Part shown: positions 11,613 through 24,200 of the stretch, in pieces
Numbering within the stretch: position 1 is the first letter of the stretch
How the letters are laid out: the number at the start of each line of letters is the position of its first letter
Assembly (NCBI GenBank): GCA_023078685.1
Contig: JALGAS010000009.1
Coordinates: forward strand, 1,054,001 to 1,118,000
Direction: 5' to 3'
Source of the DNA: Neopestalotiopsis rosae
Taxonomy: Eukaryota > Ascomycota > Sordariomycetes > Amphisphaeriales > Sporocadaceae
DNA: 64,000 nt
Translations under genes and position numbers: made by a program
Notes under the pieces: generated by a model
What the model was told of the DNA's origin: nothing
Seen by the model: only the letters and a program-made list of their open reading frames with translations
The model's database searches: none

Positions 11613-11873
11613 TTAGCGTACCAACTTGATTCTTCCCCGGCTCCTAGACAGTCGCAGTCCTTTCAGGATTTCGCCTGCTTCAGTCGGCCTAAGGTGCTCC
11701 CTTACGTCCTCAAACTGATACCACGATGCCCGGCGCATTTCCTTTTGCTCCAAATGATGATCTTCTTGCTCTAGGTTTGTTATATAATCTTTGAGTTCGT
11801 AAAGAATATCGTGATACGACGCGAGAGGATTTGCGAAATTATATAGGTAGGGCAGGCTATATTCCGTGATCAA
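11613..11873 (-). CDS. Doubtful small ORF downstream of the DUF6536 gene
   Basis: An open frame of up to 86 codons with an acidic, helical-looking product; the first codon is not ATG. I tested joining it to the DUF6536 gene as an extra 3' exon, but available donors in GAGTATAAGTAAGC are in phase 2 while its acceptor needs phase 0, so it does not fit. Function unknown. Confidence 0.18.
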   Translation of the reverse strand: MITEYSLPYLYNFANPLASYHDILYELKDYITNLEQEDHHLEQKEMRRASWYQFEDVREHLRPTEAGEILKGLRLSRSRGRIKLVR

Positions 11874-11964
11874 TTCTGACTAGTATGTAAGATATGAGAA
11901 GCGAAATGCAATATCTTTATTCAATATACGTGGCATCAGCGGGTTGATAACTATAGATCTAAGC

Positions 11965-14557
11965 TTACTTATACTCGATTCCATTTTGTAATTTCGGGAG
12001 CTTATGAGCCGGCGCCGTCGTAAAGGCGCAGTGTCCGACGCCACCCGTGACCTCGACGACGCCCCACTGGACAGGCAGCAGGTAGCCATTCTGCTGGTCC
12101 CCTTCCAGGACGTGGCAGGCAGCACTGATGGCCCGGCTGTTCGTCGAGACCATTCTCATTGTTCCGTCGTATTTTCTCATTCCGACGGCTATAATGCCAA
12201 GCACTAGCACAAGACCAACGAGCATTGCTGTTTGAAGGAGAGAGAGACAGTGTCAGCTATCACCTCTGCAATAGTTTTGTGTATACGACACACTACAGGG
12301 AACGGGCTTTCGCTTACTTATGAATATGGCAAATGGACTGTATCCGCACGTGGAGAATGAATAAGTGCCATCATCCTGACCATCAGGGTCAATGGCCGTG
12401 ATGCGCGCAAGAAAAAGACTCTGAGAGATGAGCCAGTGCATGAGTCCTGCCGTCGCGTAGAGAGGGACGCCGTATCGGAGCGGGAGGCTGATGAAGTACG
12501 TCGACCGCTGGATGCCCATCGGCTCCGAGACGCGCAGCGGTTTGCGCCGCTCGGCCTTGTACATGAGGGAGAACTCCCGCTGTACGAGGAATGTGCTGAG
12601 CATGGCGTTGTAGAATATGTAGACGATCGAGATGAGGAGCTGCGGCAGGTTGGCGATCAAGACATTGGAAATTAGACCTGCCGGGTCCTGGCGCGGCAGA
12701 TCGAGTACTATATATGTGAAAGGTGTCAGAGCGCCAAAGCCGAGACGCCAGAAGCCAAGTATGCTTGTATCGATTTTGCGGTGACGGAGTGAGACTGAGG
12801 CCAGGCCCAGGAGTCCACCAGTAACGGCTAGCATGACGCAACATCTGCATTTGTTAGCTTTTTTTGTCATTGGTCTTTGTAATTATCGAATTGTCTGTTG
12901 TTTGTTTAAGCTCACATGAAGAGAAGAATAGCCCATCGTTTTAGACTTGCGGCAGACATCCATCGTCTTTCCGTATATACCCACGGCCGAGCTTCTGTCG
13001 AAGGCACCGGGGTTTCCTTGCGTAGTTTGCCAGCCCAAGTTCGATGTGTCAAGAAGTCTTCCCTGGGAGCCAGACACATGTCCTTGGTTGTCGCATCGGG
13101 GCTACGCATAAAGGAAGCAATGGCGTCGCCAAGGGTATAAATCACCTGGTCCTGGAGCGCCTGCTCCTTGGCTGCTTCACTCTGCCCGGCCAAGTCCCTA
13201 TTCTGCCATTTCCTCATGACCCAGACACAGATCATGACGCTTGCCTTGAGGATGTTGAGTATGCAGACGGTGATCATGATCTGCGGAGAGTATTCGAAGC
13301 GACAGCGTGCCGCCGAGCTGTCGACTGGTTTGACCAGACAATGCGATACCTCGTAGCGAGGCGGCCCGAGAAACCAAGTGGTGACGGGCTCGCTGGGTGA
13401 GTTGGCTACAAACCGTCCCGTCCCATTGCCGAGCGCCCACATATTCTTGGCCCAGTCGTCGGAACGCGGGACAATGGAGACGTACATGAGCAGACCGGGA
13501 CCATCTGGGACCTGTACGCTCTCGTTCTTTACGAATACCAGCGCGTTACTCTGAGGAGCCCAATAGTCGTCATAGAAATCAAAACATTCTGTGACGTTGA
13601 GTTTGTCGTATGCTCCCAGCATGGCTTCTCTTTGCATCTCTTGAATAACACGAGTATAGTTTTGAGGTGGGTTGACTCTGCCATCGTCCCATCCATAGTC
13701 TCCTTTCCTGTTTCTCTCTGCTGCGACCAGATCAAAGGATGTACCATTGAGAAATGAGTCTTGAACTACAGCTATGGTGTAGTCATTCGACGCAAGTGAC
13801 TGAAACACTGCCGAGTTGTATCTGAATCGCAACTCATTAGCTTCAGGTCCCCGTTCACGAAAGTCTCTCTTTGAATCACTAACAGAAGATGAAGCGGTAT
13901 GGAGCTCAGAGCCAGCAGAGTCCATGTGAACCTCCTCTATCGGCTGATATAGCCAAGATTTCTCAGACTAGGCACGCCGATGTCCAGCCAAGTCTTGCGC
14001 GCATGTGCCTCGTCTACGTCCCTGCGTGTCGGCACTGCTTGCAGCTGCATGCAGTAGTTCGAAGCGGACAGCAATCCAGTGCTGAGCAGATTGATAAGGA
14101 GGTGAATCCACTGGTCGAGCTTGGCCACAGTGTCGCAGTCACCACTGTAGATGAGCCCGACGCCGTTCTGGCTTGGGAACCGCGAGACTGCCGCGGAGGT
14201 CAGGCCGAGATTGACAAGGAATATGGTGCTGGCAATGATGATCTGCAGCATGAGGGCGCGGCTGCGTCTCGACATCCAGATGCGCATGCTCTTCTTCTCA
14301 TCATTGTTGATCTGTGGGAACCACCATGATAGAGTTTCTCTCTCGGCCAGCGGTGCCGCCCTGATCATCTTTTCCGCTTGGCGTATCTCATCTGTCGACT
14401 CTGCGCCAGTTTGGGTAACCTTGACCACGGATGGTCCTTCTTTTGACGTTGAACTGGGAGGATCGTCGTGACCTCTCGTTTCTTCGGAGCTTCGACTACT
14501 ATCCGTCGAAATGTACTCCATCATGATGTATTCGAAAACTTTGTCTCTGAGCCACAT
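11965..14557 (-). pseudogene. DUF6536 multi-pass membrane protein with an in-frame stop
   Basis: Four minus-strand exons: 14557-13884, 13821-12916, 12844-12318 and 12227-11965. They total 790 codons, and all three introns (13822-13883, 12845-12915, 12228-12317) have proper GT..AG ends. The first exon holds the DUF6536 core: a membrane helix, then YSGDCDTV, the STGLLSASNY stretch and DEAHARKTWLDIGVPSLRNL. Later exons carry a large outer loop with several N-glycosylation sequons, more membrane helices and the conserved AISAACH near the C-terminus. Function of the family is unknown. Codon TAG at 13939-13937 interrupts exon 1 just after YISR, where I expect a Trp; family-like sequence (TLLALSSIPLHLL) resumes at once in the same frame. 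Either the gene is recently inactivated, the base is an error, or only an N-terminal fragment is made. ATG 14557 is the first in-frame Met; 14524 is an alternative. Confidence 0.78.
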
Positions 14558-17500
14558 GTATTGCTCGACTCGTATCACAGCTTATTTTGCGCCGTCGTTA
14601 TGCATTATGCGTCGTATTGGTAAAAGAAATTTTAGACGCTCTCTCAAGGACCGGCCTGGGAGCTGAAGAACTATCGTGTATCTTTGAAGCAGGAAATTTT
14701 ACCAGCAGAAAGGAGAACAAAAGGCGTCGAAGCCAATTTTCTAGGCGCTGTTCAGCCTTGCCCCGGGCATCAGGTTATCATGTCTATTGTTTCAAGCGCC
14801 CAAGTGGAACAGCTATGCCGAGGACGACGAATGAACAGGCTCGGAAGCATGCCTGCTTCGTGTCTTCCTACCGCGAAGCCTGCCGTACTCATGGCGATCA
14901 CTTCACAGGTTCTGTATCAGAATAGAGCCTTATCGACTGTAATTGTCTATGAAGTCTCCGGCTCGGGTCCGAGAGTCTTGGCAGCAAAAGGTCCTTGCCT
15001 CGTACGAAACAAGACGAGTACCAAAACAGGAAGTTGGACCTTCCAAAAGACATTCCATCGCATGACACCGATGGGAAAAAGAAAAAATGCACGCTCATAC
15101 TGCGCAGGGATTTATGGCTCTCAAGTCTATAGCATATAGTGTTTCAAGTCTGCGCTTTGGGAAAACATGATTGGCGCAAGAACAAGCATAGAAAACCAAT
15201 GCTGTCTTTGAAGGATTCCAGGGGCTGGCGGGACAGTTTTGGAATCGTGCATACGAGAGGCGCATATAATGCCCACAGCCCTGCCATTGCGATGAACACT
15301 CGAGCATTAAGTAGACCACCACTGCCAATCACTAGAAGGCCAGAACTAACGGCCGCCAAGTCTGATTGTCTCAGCCGCTGCGCCAGAGTCTAGTTTGGGG
15401 TCCAAGAACGGTCGCGGCACAGGGGATTTACCATCAGAAAAAAGTGTTGTTTCTATACTGGCATGCTACAGCATATTTTGGGGCGCAATAATAATTGGCC
15501 ATCTTGACAATGAGTGCAGAAGTGTTTCTATTCTATGTTGCCTTGACCTCCTGCTCAGGTTTATTTTATTACCTAGTAGTCATCATTTGTTTCGTGGCGG
15601 CGAATGGATATAGTGGATGAGCATTTTGAGGGTTGTGATTGGCAAACAAATCATAACAAGACAAGTACAATCTGGGCAAGCCGAACTTGTTTACTATCAA
15701 TGCAAACTCTCATTGCCACTGGGAATTGTTTTCTGGTACAATTATCATGGACTTAAACCCTCCCAGATTATTTCTATTTAGCCTGGAGAACAATGGGAAG
15801 CATAGCTGACCAAGCTGTCGTATCCGCAACCCAAATAACTTTGACGTGCGACACAATTGATCCATATGTCTAAGGCTGAAGTGGGAGTAGACATTGTAAA
15901 TCATACATGCCTTTACTGCTGATTTGATACTATTACCTCATTGTTCTTCTGTTGTAGGCTAAGTTAACACTGCAGTTGACAGCATAACACGTGTAAGGTC
16001 AGGCACAGAAGAAGGGGGGTCATGAGTATAACTTAGGAATCATGCATAGCCGGATCTAGACCTGGACCATCGCCAGCTCGCCACTCATGCCATCTTGCTC
16101 CAAGCCTCGGCGGTTTCAAAGCCGTTGGTTCCTTACGTCAAGCAGACAAAATAGCCTTGCTTTTGGGCAGTCGAAAAGAGGCAGAGTCTTTGCTAGTGAT
16201 ATGACGGAAAGAGAGACAATTCCCAAAGGCGGCTTGACCCTAGCGGCCGCCGCCAAGGTTGTCCTCTCCACTGACTTTGTCATGATCGTTGGGTGACAGA
16301 ATGCAGCTCGAGCAGGAACTTGTTCGACGGATGATAGTTGAGGTTGGAAACACAATGATTGACAAGTTGTGCAACTCTATAAATAAATTATTATAGAACC
16401 ACGGTCTTTCATAGGTACTGTGTGTCTACGAAAAGCGATTGCTATTCGTCGCGAGACACGAAATCCCAAGTCTAAGCCATCTTTTAAGCGCTGTGGAGGT
16501 AAGACATTCTCGTCCTTTTTTAGTGCCTTGATACTGCCGGCCACGCCCAGAAACCCCCAAAAATGTCAGCACTGGCAGAGGCTTATGTCTGGCATGTGTA
16601 GCCCGATTCGCAGTTAGCTTGGAACCAAAGTCGGTTGGCGAGCTTGCGCACAGAGACTAAAATTTTCCGAAAGACGAAGAGAACGTGGCACTAAATTCAC
16701 GATGCCTGTAATAGTCAAAAGTCAGATCTCCAGGTCTTCTGTACTCCCGCGACAACGTGTGCTACATGACGAGAAATGGCGAGGTTTCGTTCTTGTCAAG
16801 AGTCGGCAAGGGTCTGTCTTATGAATTAGGGAGTTGGATGGAGGGCAGAGATTGATAGTAAACGTCGTGTAAATAGACTTCGATAGTATTCATTTCGTTG
16901 AAGATCCAAAGTCATGGATGCGACAAGGCCGCTTGCAAGCAATAAGGTTGCATGACTTGTATATCAATCACTTGGCGGGCTCTGTTAGGTCGTATGTGGT
17001 GTCTTTCCTACTCTCTGCTCAGGGGTCCTTGGTCCCTAATAGGCTGGGTTACGGTTTGAAAGGGTCAGAGGTGAGATGTCAGCATCGTGGTCCCCCGTCG
17101 CCATTTTTTGTGTACACCAGAAGCACGAAAGGGACTCCAAACAATCAACAGCTGTATCGCCCTACACAGCAGACAACTGTCATGGGGGCCGTTTCGTGGA
17201 GGCATGGAGCTTTTAAAGTTTGTAGGCGATTGCCGATTCTAGTAATGAGGTATCCACCAGGCTGGGTTCTAGGTCATCTCTCAACCATGATCAGCCCTCA
17301 AAGCCCCTGTTCTCTGCGGCAGATCTGTCCCTGTCCCGTCGAAAGTTTTCTGTAGTGTAATGTGCCCTTCGTATGCACAAGAGTGGCTCCCTCACCTTCA
17401 GCCTATCGTCAGCTGTCTGCAAGCCCATTTTCCCCAACGTCCAAGGAGTGCCTGGGAGACCGAGAGAAGCAAGAAAAAAGCAGCCTAATTACTACGGGGT

Positions 17501-17924
17501 AGCCTGTACGCCAGCGTGTATTGTATTACAGGGCATGCTTGCATATCCCAGGCCATGGCCTTGCCCGAGCTGAGCTTGGTAGTCATAGATAATGGGCTCT
17601 GGGTCCCATCTTGAACTGGGGACATTGATGAGGGGGACGTACGGGACACATTGAAAAGCCGCTTTTTGCTTACTTGCTTCCTTCGCTCATCTTTTTAGCG
17701 CTCCGCTCGTTGATGTCTTCAAACACCGGCCTCTGCTTTCTGATTTGCGACACACTATTGGAAGGGTCCGTTCGTTCCTTCATGGCTTTGCGTTGTTGAT
17801 TCTCGTTGTTTTTCGATGCTTCTTACTTCTGCTCTTCTTGAATGATGGCACCGAGGGTGAGTCCCATGAATGCACACACACAACACCTAGAGTGACTACT
17901 ACCGGCGCAGAAAACTGAATTATA
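14558..17924. other. Long intergenic region
   Basis: About 3.4 kb between divergent genes. Open frames here are short, overlap on both strands and have no recognisable product or codon pattern. The last 250 bases, before the ATG at 17925, are C/T-rich as expected for a promoter and leader. Nothing else was seen. Confidence 0.4.
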
Positions 17925-18821
17925 ATGCCGCTACAGTACGATGAAGCCCCCGAAGTAGCAGCATCTGTCTCGCCTGAGGTACACCACCCGCCTACAGGGC
18001 CCGAGTTTAATCCCTATGGATTTCAACAACATCAACAACAGATAGGCGGTTCGCCCATCAAGCCTGATGTTTCTCCTATACAGCCGCCGGGAGGAGGTTA
18101 CGCACTGCCAGCCTACGGAACCTCGGGTTATGGGACGCCCAATGCGCCTGGGTCATATTACGGACATCATGGCCAATCCGCTGGCTACGCACCCTTGCCG
18201 CCGCCCAGCCCAGGACGGCAGTCCAAGGCCAAGACCATTTGCGGATGCACGGTCGCCGTATTTATCCTCTCCATGATCATTGCCCTGCTGTCGGTGGCCG
18301 TGGTAGGGCTGGCGGCGGGCACGGGAGTCGAGGCCAGCCGCGCGAGCGACGCCGAGTCGAGCCTGGCCGCGTACAAGGCGTCGCACACGAGCACGGCGCC
18401 GTCGTCGACGTCGACGGGGGACTTTAGCACGCTGGACCGCAACTGCTCGTCGGACCCGAGCGGCACCACGGGCGACACGTACGCGTCGGCCTTTTTTACC
18501 GAGTCGCAGTACACAGTCTACTGCAACCGCGACACGCCCAACGCGCCGCTGTCCTCCCTCTTCGTCGCCAACCTCGACGACTGCATGGACGCCTGCTCCT
18601 CGTGGAGCTACTACACGCCCACCGACTTTGCCAACGGCACCTCGGCCAACCAGACGTGCGCCGGCGTCAGCTTCATCCCGGCCTGGACCAACCGGACCAC
18701 GGCCGTGGCTGGTACCGCGCCGGGCAACTGCTACTTGAAACCGGGACCACAGAATGAGTCGTCGCTGTACACGCCCAACAATGGACAGGAGACGCATGCC
18801 GCCATTATTCTCGATTCTTAG
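17925..18821 (+). CDS. Single-pass membrane protein with Pro/Gly-rich tail and Cys-rich outer domain
   Basis: An intronless gene of 298 aa. Residues 1-105 are Pro/Gly/Tyr-rich and likely cytosolic. Residues 107-131 form one clear membrane helix preceded by a positive KAK, which suggests a type II orientation. After a Ser/Thr-rich stem (about 135-170) the outer part has Cys at 174, 200, 220, 224, 245 and 269 and sequons at N173, N237, N242, N256 and N277. The Cys spacing around DDCMDAC and the CAGVSF stretch resembles PAN/Apple-like or WSC-like modules seen in fungal surface proteins. A role in cell-wall sensing or adhesion is inference only. Confidence 0.75.
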   Translation: MPLQYDEAPEVAASVSPEVHHPPTGPEFNPYGFQQHQQQIGGSPIKPDVSPIQPPGGGYALPAYGTSGYGTPNAPGSYYGHHGQSAGYAPLPPPSPGRQSKAKTICGCTVAVFILSMIIALLSVAVVGLAAGTGVEASRASDAESSLAAYKASHTSTAPSSTSTGDFSTLDRNCSSDPSGTTGDTYASAFFTESQYTVYCNRDTPNAPLSSLFVANLDDCMDACSSWSYYTPTDFANGTSANQTCAGVSFIPAWTNRTTAVAGTAPGNCYLKPGPQNESSLYTPNNGQETHAAIILDS

Positions 18822-21295
18822 CGCCTATCTATGCATATCATGTTTCTTGGAGGTTGACGGGAAAGGGAGTTGTATTGAGCGCCTTGTGCAAGGAGAGAGA
18901 GAGTGAATTTTTATGAAAGAGCGAAAAGTCAGCGCCCGAGATGTCGATATAACAAAGACATTTCCAACCTGTCTACTACTATTTGCAATACTAGGCGCCC
19001 ATACAAGAAAAGGGTGCTCATGATACCAAGAAAATATGTCCCTTTATTTGGCGATATATATACTATAATAACAAGATACGATATTACTATTGCAGTCCAA
19101 TGAGATAGATGCGGCTCCCAGTGATCGGCTGCTTTTTCCCTTCTTGGACGATAATGTTGCATTTCACTGGAGGATGCATGAGCAAGCGAACGCGGGGTTG
19201 GATTTCTTGTTGGAAATCGGATTATGAACATGTGCAGATGGCACACCCTCTAATCTTGGTATCGCAACCCTCATACATTTTGTTGTTGTGCGCAATTGCG
19301 CGGCGTTGCATGGTGATCTTATTGATCCAAATGTGTTTCCGGGGTATCAAGACCTTTTAAAATGCATGTTGCGGCTGCTGAACTCTCAGCGCATGGCCAC
19401 CACTACGACGAGCTGGAAAATTATCGTGACGGTAAACGTGACGATGTCTTCAGCCTTCAGTATGTATCTACACGATACAATGAGGTCCGAGATGCATAAA
19501 ATTCTTCCTGTTTTTGCCTACCTGTCAACGCTTACGCTTTTATTTGCTTTCGAGGTGAGACTGACTGTCTGCAAACTCTTTTTCTCCTCGGATCGCGACG
19601 CCTGAATTGAGACTAACCAATAACGCTTTCGGATCCCCGCAAAAGAATTGAGTGCGGCCGAGATTCGCAAGCCCCTCCCATCCAGCATCTGCTTGGTTCC
19701 CCGGCAAGACAACGCGCGTGTTCTGCTCCACCTATGCCCGTGTTTGCAAAGTGCCCATATGAACCGACACAGACCGATTGGCATCGGCCATGGATGGCAA
19801 AGTGCTACTGCTACTATGCTCGGCTTCAGATCTTCTCCGTGCCTCCATGAGATTCTAGGTGCAGTATCCTCGAGCCGACATTCTCAAACCGGGAGAAGAA
19901 TTTTTGTCTCGGTCAAGCCGTACTGTATCAGTGGCCGTGGAGAGATACTGTATTCCTCGAGTAGGTACACGTAGTAGTCCTATTATGGTCCGCCGGGAAC
20001 TGGCGCAGAGCTTGTGAATCTGCAAAAATGCTCACCACCACGGGAATAACATCATGTCTGCCGAGGCATGGTCAGAGTTATGACATATAATAGTCACTCA
20101 CTCGAGCCGGGTGTATCTGACGGGACACACCGCTCAAAGCGCAGATGCGTGGGGTGAATTCCATGGATATTCATAGGCAATAGGCAGACGGGCATGGGAA
20201 TTTTTATTTCTAGAAAGGCGTGCCTAGCCTCCGAAGATAACCTTCGGCTTGGGTCAAGCCGCGCTTCTGTGGTTTTTCTTGGCATGACTGATCATGTTTT
20301 GCTGCCGCGGTCGACGCACAGAGGACGGTTGACAGTCTAGTTGGCAAATGGGAGCGATTCCGGGGAATGAAATCAATAGGCTTCTGTAGGTCGCAAAGAA
20401 GCGTTTTGAGCTCCGGCTCCGCAGTACCGTCGTTTCTGTATACAGTGTCTTGCCGTCTGCGCCGTACGGTCGCAGTAGTCTGCGATAATGGAACCTGGGA
20501 CATGCAAAAAGAGACGAAGAGACGGTAGGCCCAGTTGAGCCAGTAGCCACCCTCGAAAGGTCGCGCGGGCCCCGCCTGTCCTGAATGGCTGGCTGCGTGC
20601 TGAGTGATGAGTGTGAGTGAGAGTCCAATGGGTGGCCCTTCCAGAGTTGACAAGCGCGGCGCCTTTTGCTTGTCGACGAAGGGCGCAGACTTGACATGAC
20701 GTGGGGCCCGACGCCCACGATCACCCACGGCCCTATACCCCTTCCGGCCTCTGGTCTTACGGATCTCCTCGCCTGCCCGTCCACTTCAGCAGCAACAGCA
20801 GTGCAATTCAGTGCAATTCAGCGAATTTGTCGGACTGGAACCCTGACGCAAATCTGGCGATTGTCTATGTCTTGGCCAGTAATAGCTGAGCCCGTGACTA
20901 AACTTGCTTGCTCCTATCGAACGGTTTTATCCGCTCTTTGCTTGCTTGACCTTGTCTTATGACTCTTTCTCGTAATTCTTCTACTTGATAGGTTCCTAGT
21001 ATCGAAAGGAAAGGGACCCGCTTGCCGAGAAGGAACTACTTGACTTTACTTCCACCTTCCCAGTCTTCTTTTTCATATCTGATTTCTTTCCGGTATCAAC
21101 TTACTGGAATTTTGCCGAGTCAAGAACAGCAAGACTCATTATTATAGCCTCTGACTTGTCTGGTCTGTCCATTCTGTCTTGACAAAAGGGCGCGGCAAGG
21201 TTGTCAAGTTTCCACACATGTCAGCTACCTAGCGGCCATACGCTCGTCGCCAATTCATCATCCGGTTCTCGCCCTGTGGTCATTTACGCCCTTAA
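18822..21295. other. Long intergenic region and leader of the homeobox gene
   Basis: About 2.5 kb without a convincing gene. Frames on the minus strand at 20210-20784 and on the plus strand at 20666-20962 overlap each other and look spurious. From about 20730 the sequence becomes C/T-rich, consistent with a long promoter and leader of the regulator that starts at 21296. Confidence 0.4.
20801..20820. repeat. 10-bp perfect tandem duplication
   Basis: GTGCAATTCA occurs twice head to tail about 480 nt upstream of the homeobox gene. It could be a repeated regulatory site or simple slippage. Confidence 0.6.
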
Positions 21296-24200
21296 ATGAC
21301 AACTATTCAAGAGGAGTCTGCGATGGATTTCATTAACTGGGACGCAGCTGGTGCTGAAACCGGCTTTGACCTTCAGTCGCCTACGACGGAGGGCGCAATC
21401 AACCCGTCAGACGACACCAACATGAACATGGTGCTCGGTGACGTGGACGGCGATGACTTTTCCTATTGGGCTCTCGAGCACTTTGACTCGACACAGATTC
21501 CCCAAGACTTTCCCATGACCTCTGGTGGCGATGATGTCTTTGGACCTCTCCCTGTGGAGGGGACTTTCGATCCTCCCCTGCCGGCTCAGATGTCGTGGGA
21601 GTTTCCCGAGGCGCCTTGCAGTCACTGCCGTTCAGGTGGATATGAATGCAAGCGTATTAGAGAGGGTAAATACAAGGGTTACTGTACGAGTTGTGTTGCT
21701 CTGAGGTGCGAGTGCAGCTTCGGCCCCAAGGGAAACCATGCTGGGTCCGAGGCTGGAGAAACTTTTCCAGCAAACCCGTGGCCGACGATGGGCGATCGTC
21801 CAGAGACGTCCATCCTCCACGAAGATGAACTTGCGGCCCTATCGAACCGTACCATCAATGTCTCGCAGCCCCTCATGCCCATCGACGGCGAGACACAATT
21901 CCCGGCCGGTAAGCCGGCAGCCAAGATTGGAGCCCGATTCTCTCGCGAGTCTGTCAGAATTCTCAAGAACTGGGTATCAACGCACAGCCGCCACCCCTAT
22001 CCATCAGAAGAAGAAAAGGAGAGTCTTCAGAAGATTACTGGTCTGAACAAGACTCAAATCACAAATTGGCTTGCCAATGCTCGGCGGCGAGGCAAGATTC
22101 AGCCAACACGCTCGATATCTCCGCACGTGGGTATGGGCTATGCACAGGCAATGGATATTCCACAGCGCAGAGGAACACCCAGGTCAATGGAGCACATGAA
22201 CCCTCTACAACGTTGGGCCAATTCGCCCCCTGAAAACGAACCCGCCTCGGTAACTGCCATTGCCCGTGCCGTTACCGCGTCGAGCGGGTCTGCCATCTCA
22301 TCCAGCTCAGGACGCAACAGTCCTTACATCTCTGGCTACTCGGACGATGGCTCGAGCAGATCGCTGTGCAACCAGTCGTCAGCCAGCAGTTTCTCCAACT
22401 CGCACGGATCCAGTGGAGGCTCTTTTGCTTCAACCTTTTCGCACCAGTCGCGCGGCTCCTTTGGATCTGTGCCCTCGTTTGCCCGCAACCACCGTGGTCG
22501 AAGAAGGCGCAGAAGGGCACCGCCGAAGCGAGCCGACGAGGCTTTTGCTCAGCCCCTCAAGACGTTCCAGTGTACTTTCTGCACGGAAACATTCAGAACA
22601 AAGCACGACTGGCAGCGGCACGAGAAGTCTCTCCATCTCTCACTTGAACGATGGGTCTGCTCGCCAGATGGTGCAAAGGCAATCAATCCTACAACTGGCG
22701 TTATGAGCTGCGTCTTTTGTGGAGAGGCCAACCCCGACGACGCTCACATCGAGTCTCACAACTTTACTGCATGCACCGAGAGGACGTTGGAGGAGCGCAC
22801 ATTCTACCGAAAGGATCATCTCCGCCAACACCTCAAGTTGGTTCACGATGTCAAGTTCTTGCCGTGGGCCATGGACCTGTGGCGCGTGGCCACACCTGCC
22901 ATTCGATCCCGCTGTGGTTTCTGTGGCACTGTCATGGACAGCTGGTCCATTCGTGTGGACCATCTCGCCGAGCACTTCAAGACCGGTTACACCATGGCTG
23001 ACTGGAAAGGTGACTGGGGTTTCGACACTCCTGTGCTTGATATGGTCGAGAATTCCGTGCCGCCATGTGAGAGACCCCAGCTGATAAACACCCTTTCGGT
23101 ATCTAATCATACGCCTATGTAGACCTGATCCACGACGAACGAAACAGCGCCCTGCCCTTTACAGCCAACGCAATCAACCCGTCGACTCCGAGGGATGCCT
23201 ATGAACTGCTCAAGCTGGAGCTGACCTACTGGGCTCAGAAACAGAAAGAGGACACTGGCCAATCTCCCACGGATGATGAGCTCCAACAAGAAGCTTGCCG
23301 AATCATCTTCAGTGCCGACATCGTCTCCAACACTTCTTCTCAGACGGCTGCATCATGGCTTAGGGATCTGGTCAAGGGCAGAAATGATCTGACTCAGACT
23401 GCCATGCTTCAGCCCATCCGAAAATCGTCTGAGAACGAGCTGTACAACCTTCGCATCAATGGAAAGGACAACATTTTCGAAAACTGCGAGTTCGAGTCCC
23501 AGCTCCAGGACTTTGTCAAGGCTCGTCAATTACTGGGCTTAACCGCCATGGACCACGAGCTCCAGACCGAAGCCTGCAAGATCATCGGTAGGATCGAGGA
23601 AAAGTCCTCGAGCACTTCCGAAGACGTGGCCAATTGGTTGGTGCGTCTGATTCTGAGCTCCACGACTTGGCTTGCCGACTTCCGCAAGCGCGCCCAGCTT
23701 CCGCGGAGTGAGGATATCGTGGACGACAATGTCAGAGGCAAAGATCCCATGCTCATCGACTCGACCGTTCACAACTTTAGTAGGCTTGACCGTGAATTGG
23801 GAGAGTTCTTGCAGACGCAGAGATCGATGGGAATGGAGCCCACCGACGCCGACCTGCAGCTTCAAGCTCGGCTTATCATCTACGATGAGGCTGATGATTG
23901 GAACCAAACTGCCGCTGACGATGCCGCCTGGCTGGTGCAGTTTAGGCAGCGTCATCCACCACTGAATACACCCGTGACCATCTCTACTACTGATAGCTCA
24001 CCCAATAGCCAAGGCCGGCCTTTCATGTCGACGCTCAAGCCGGCGGCTAGTACCTCGTCTGGTGCAAACACCTCTCCGGGTGGCTTCCTGCCACCGCCAC
24101 GCTCCATGAGGCCTGGACCGTTCTTCCTGAACGATGCCAACTGCTACCAACGTCTTGCCAAACACCTCGGCCGCTTTGTTGCTTCTACAATGTCTGCAAA

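Noticed and set aside
11613..11873. Extra 3' exon of the DUF6536 gene
   Set aside because: Donor and acceptor phases do not match, and the gene already ends in a family-like C-terminus.
18153..18797. 214-codon minus-strand Arg/Val-rich frame
   Set aside because: Antisense shadow of the GC-rich membrane protein gene at 17925-18821.
20210..20784. Two overlapping minus-strand frames of about 175 codons
   Set aside because: They overlap in different frames, show no motif and lie in the upstream region of the homeobox gene.
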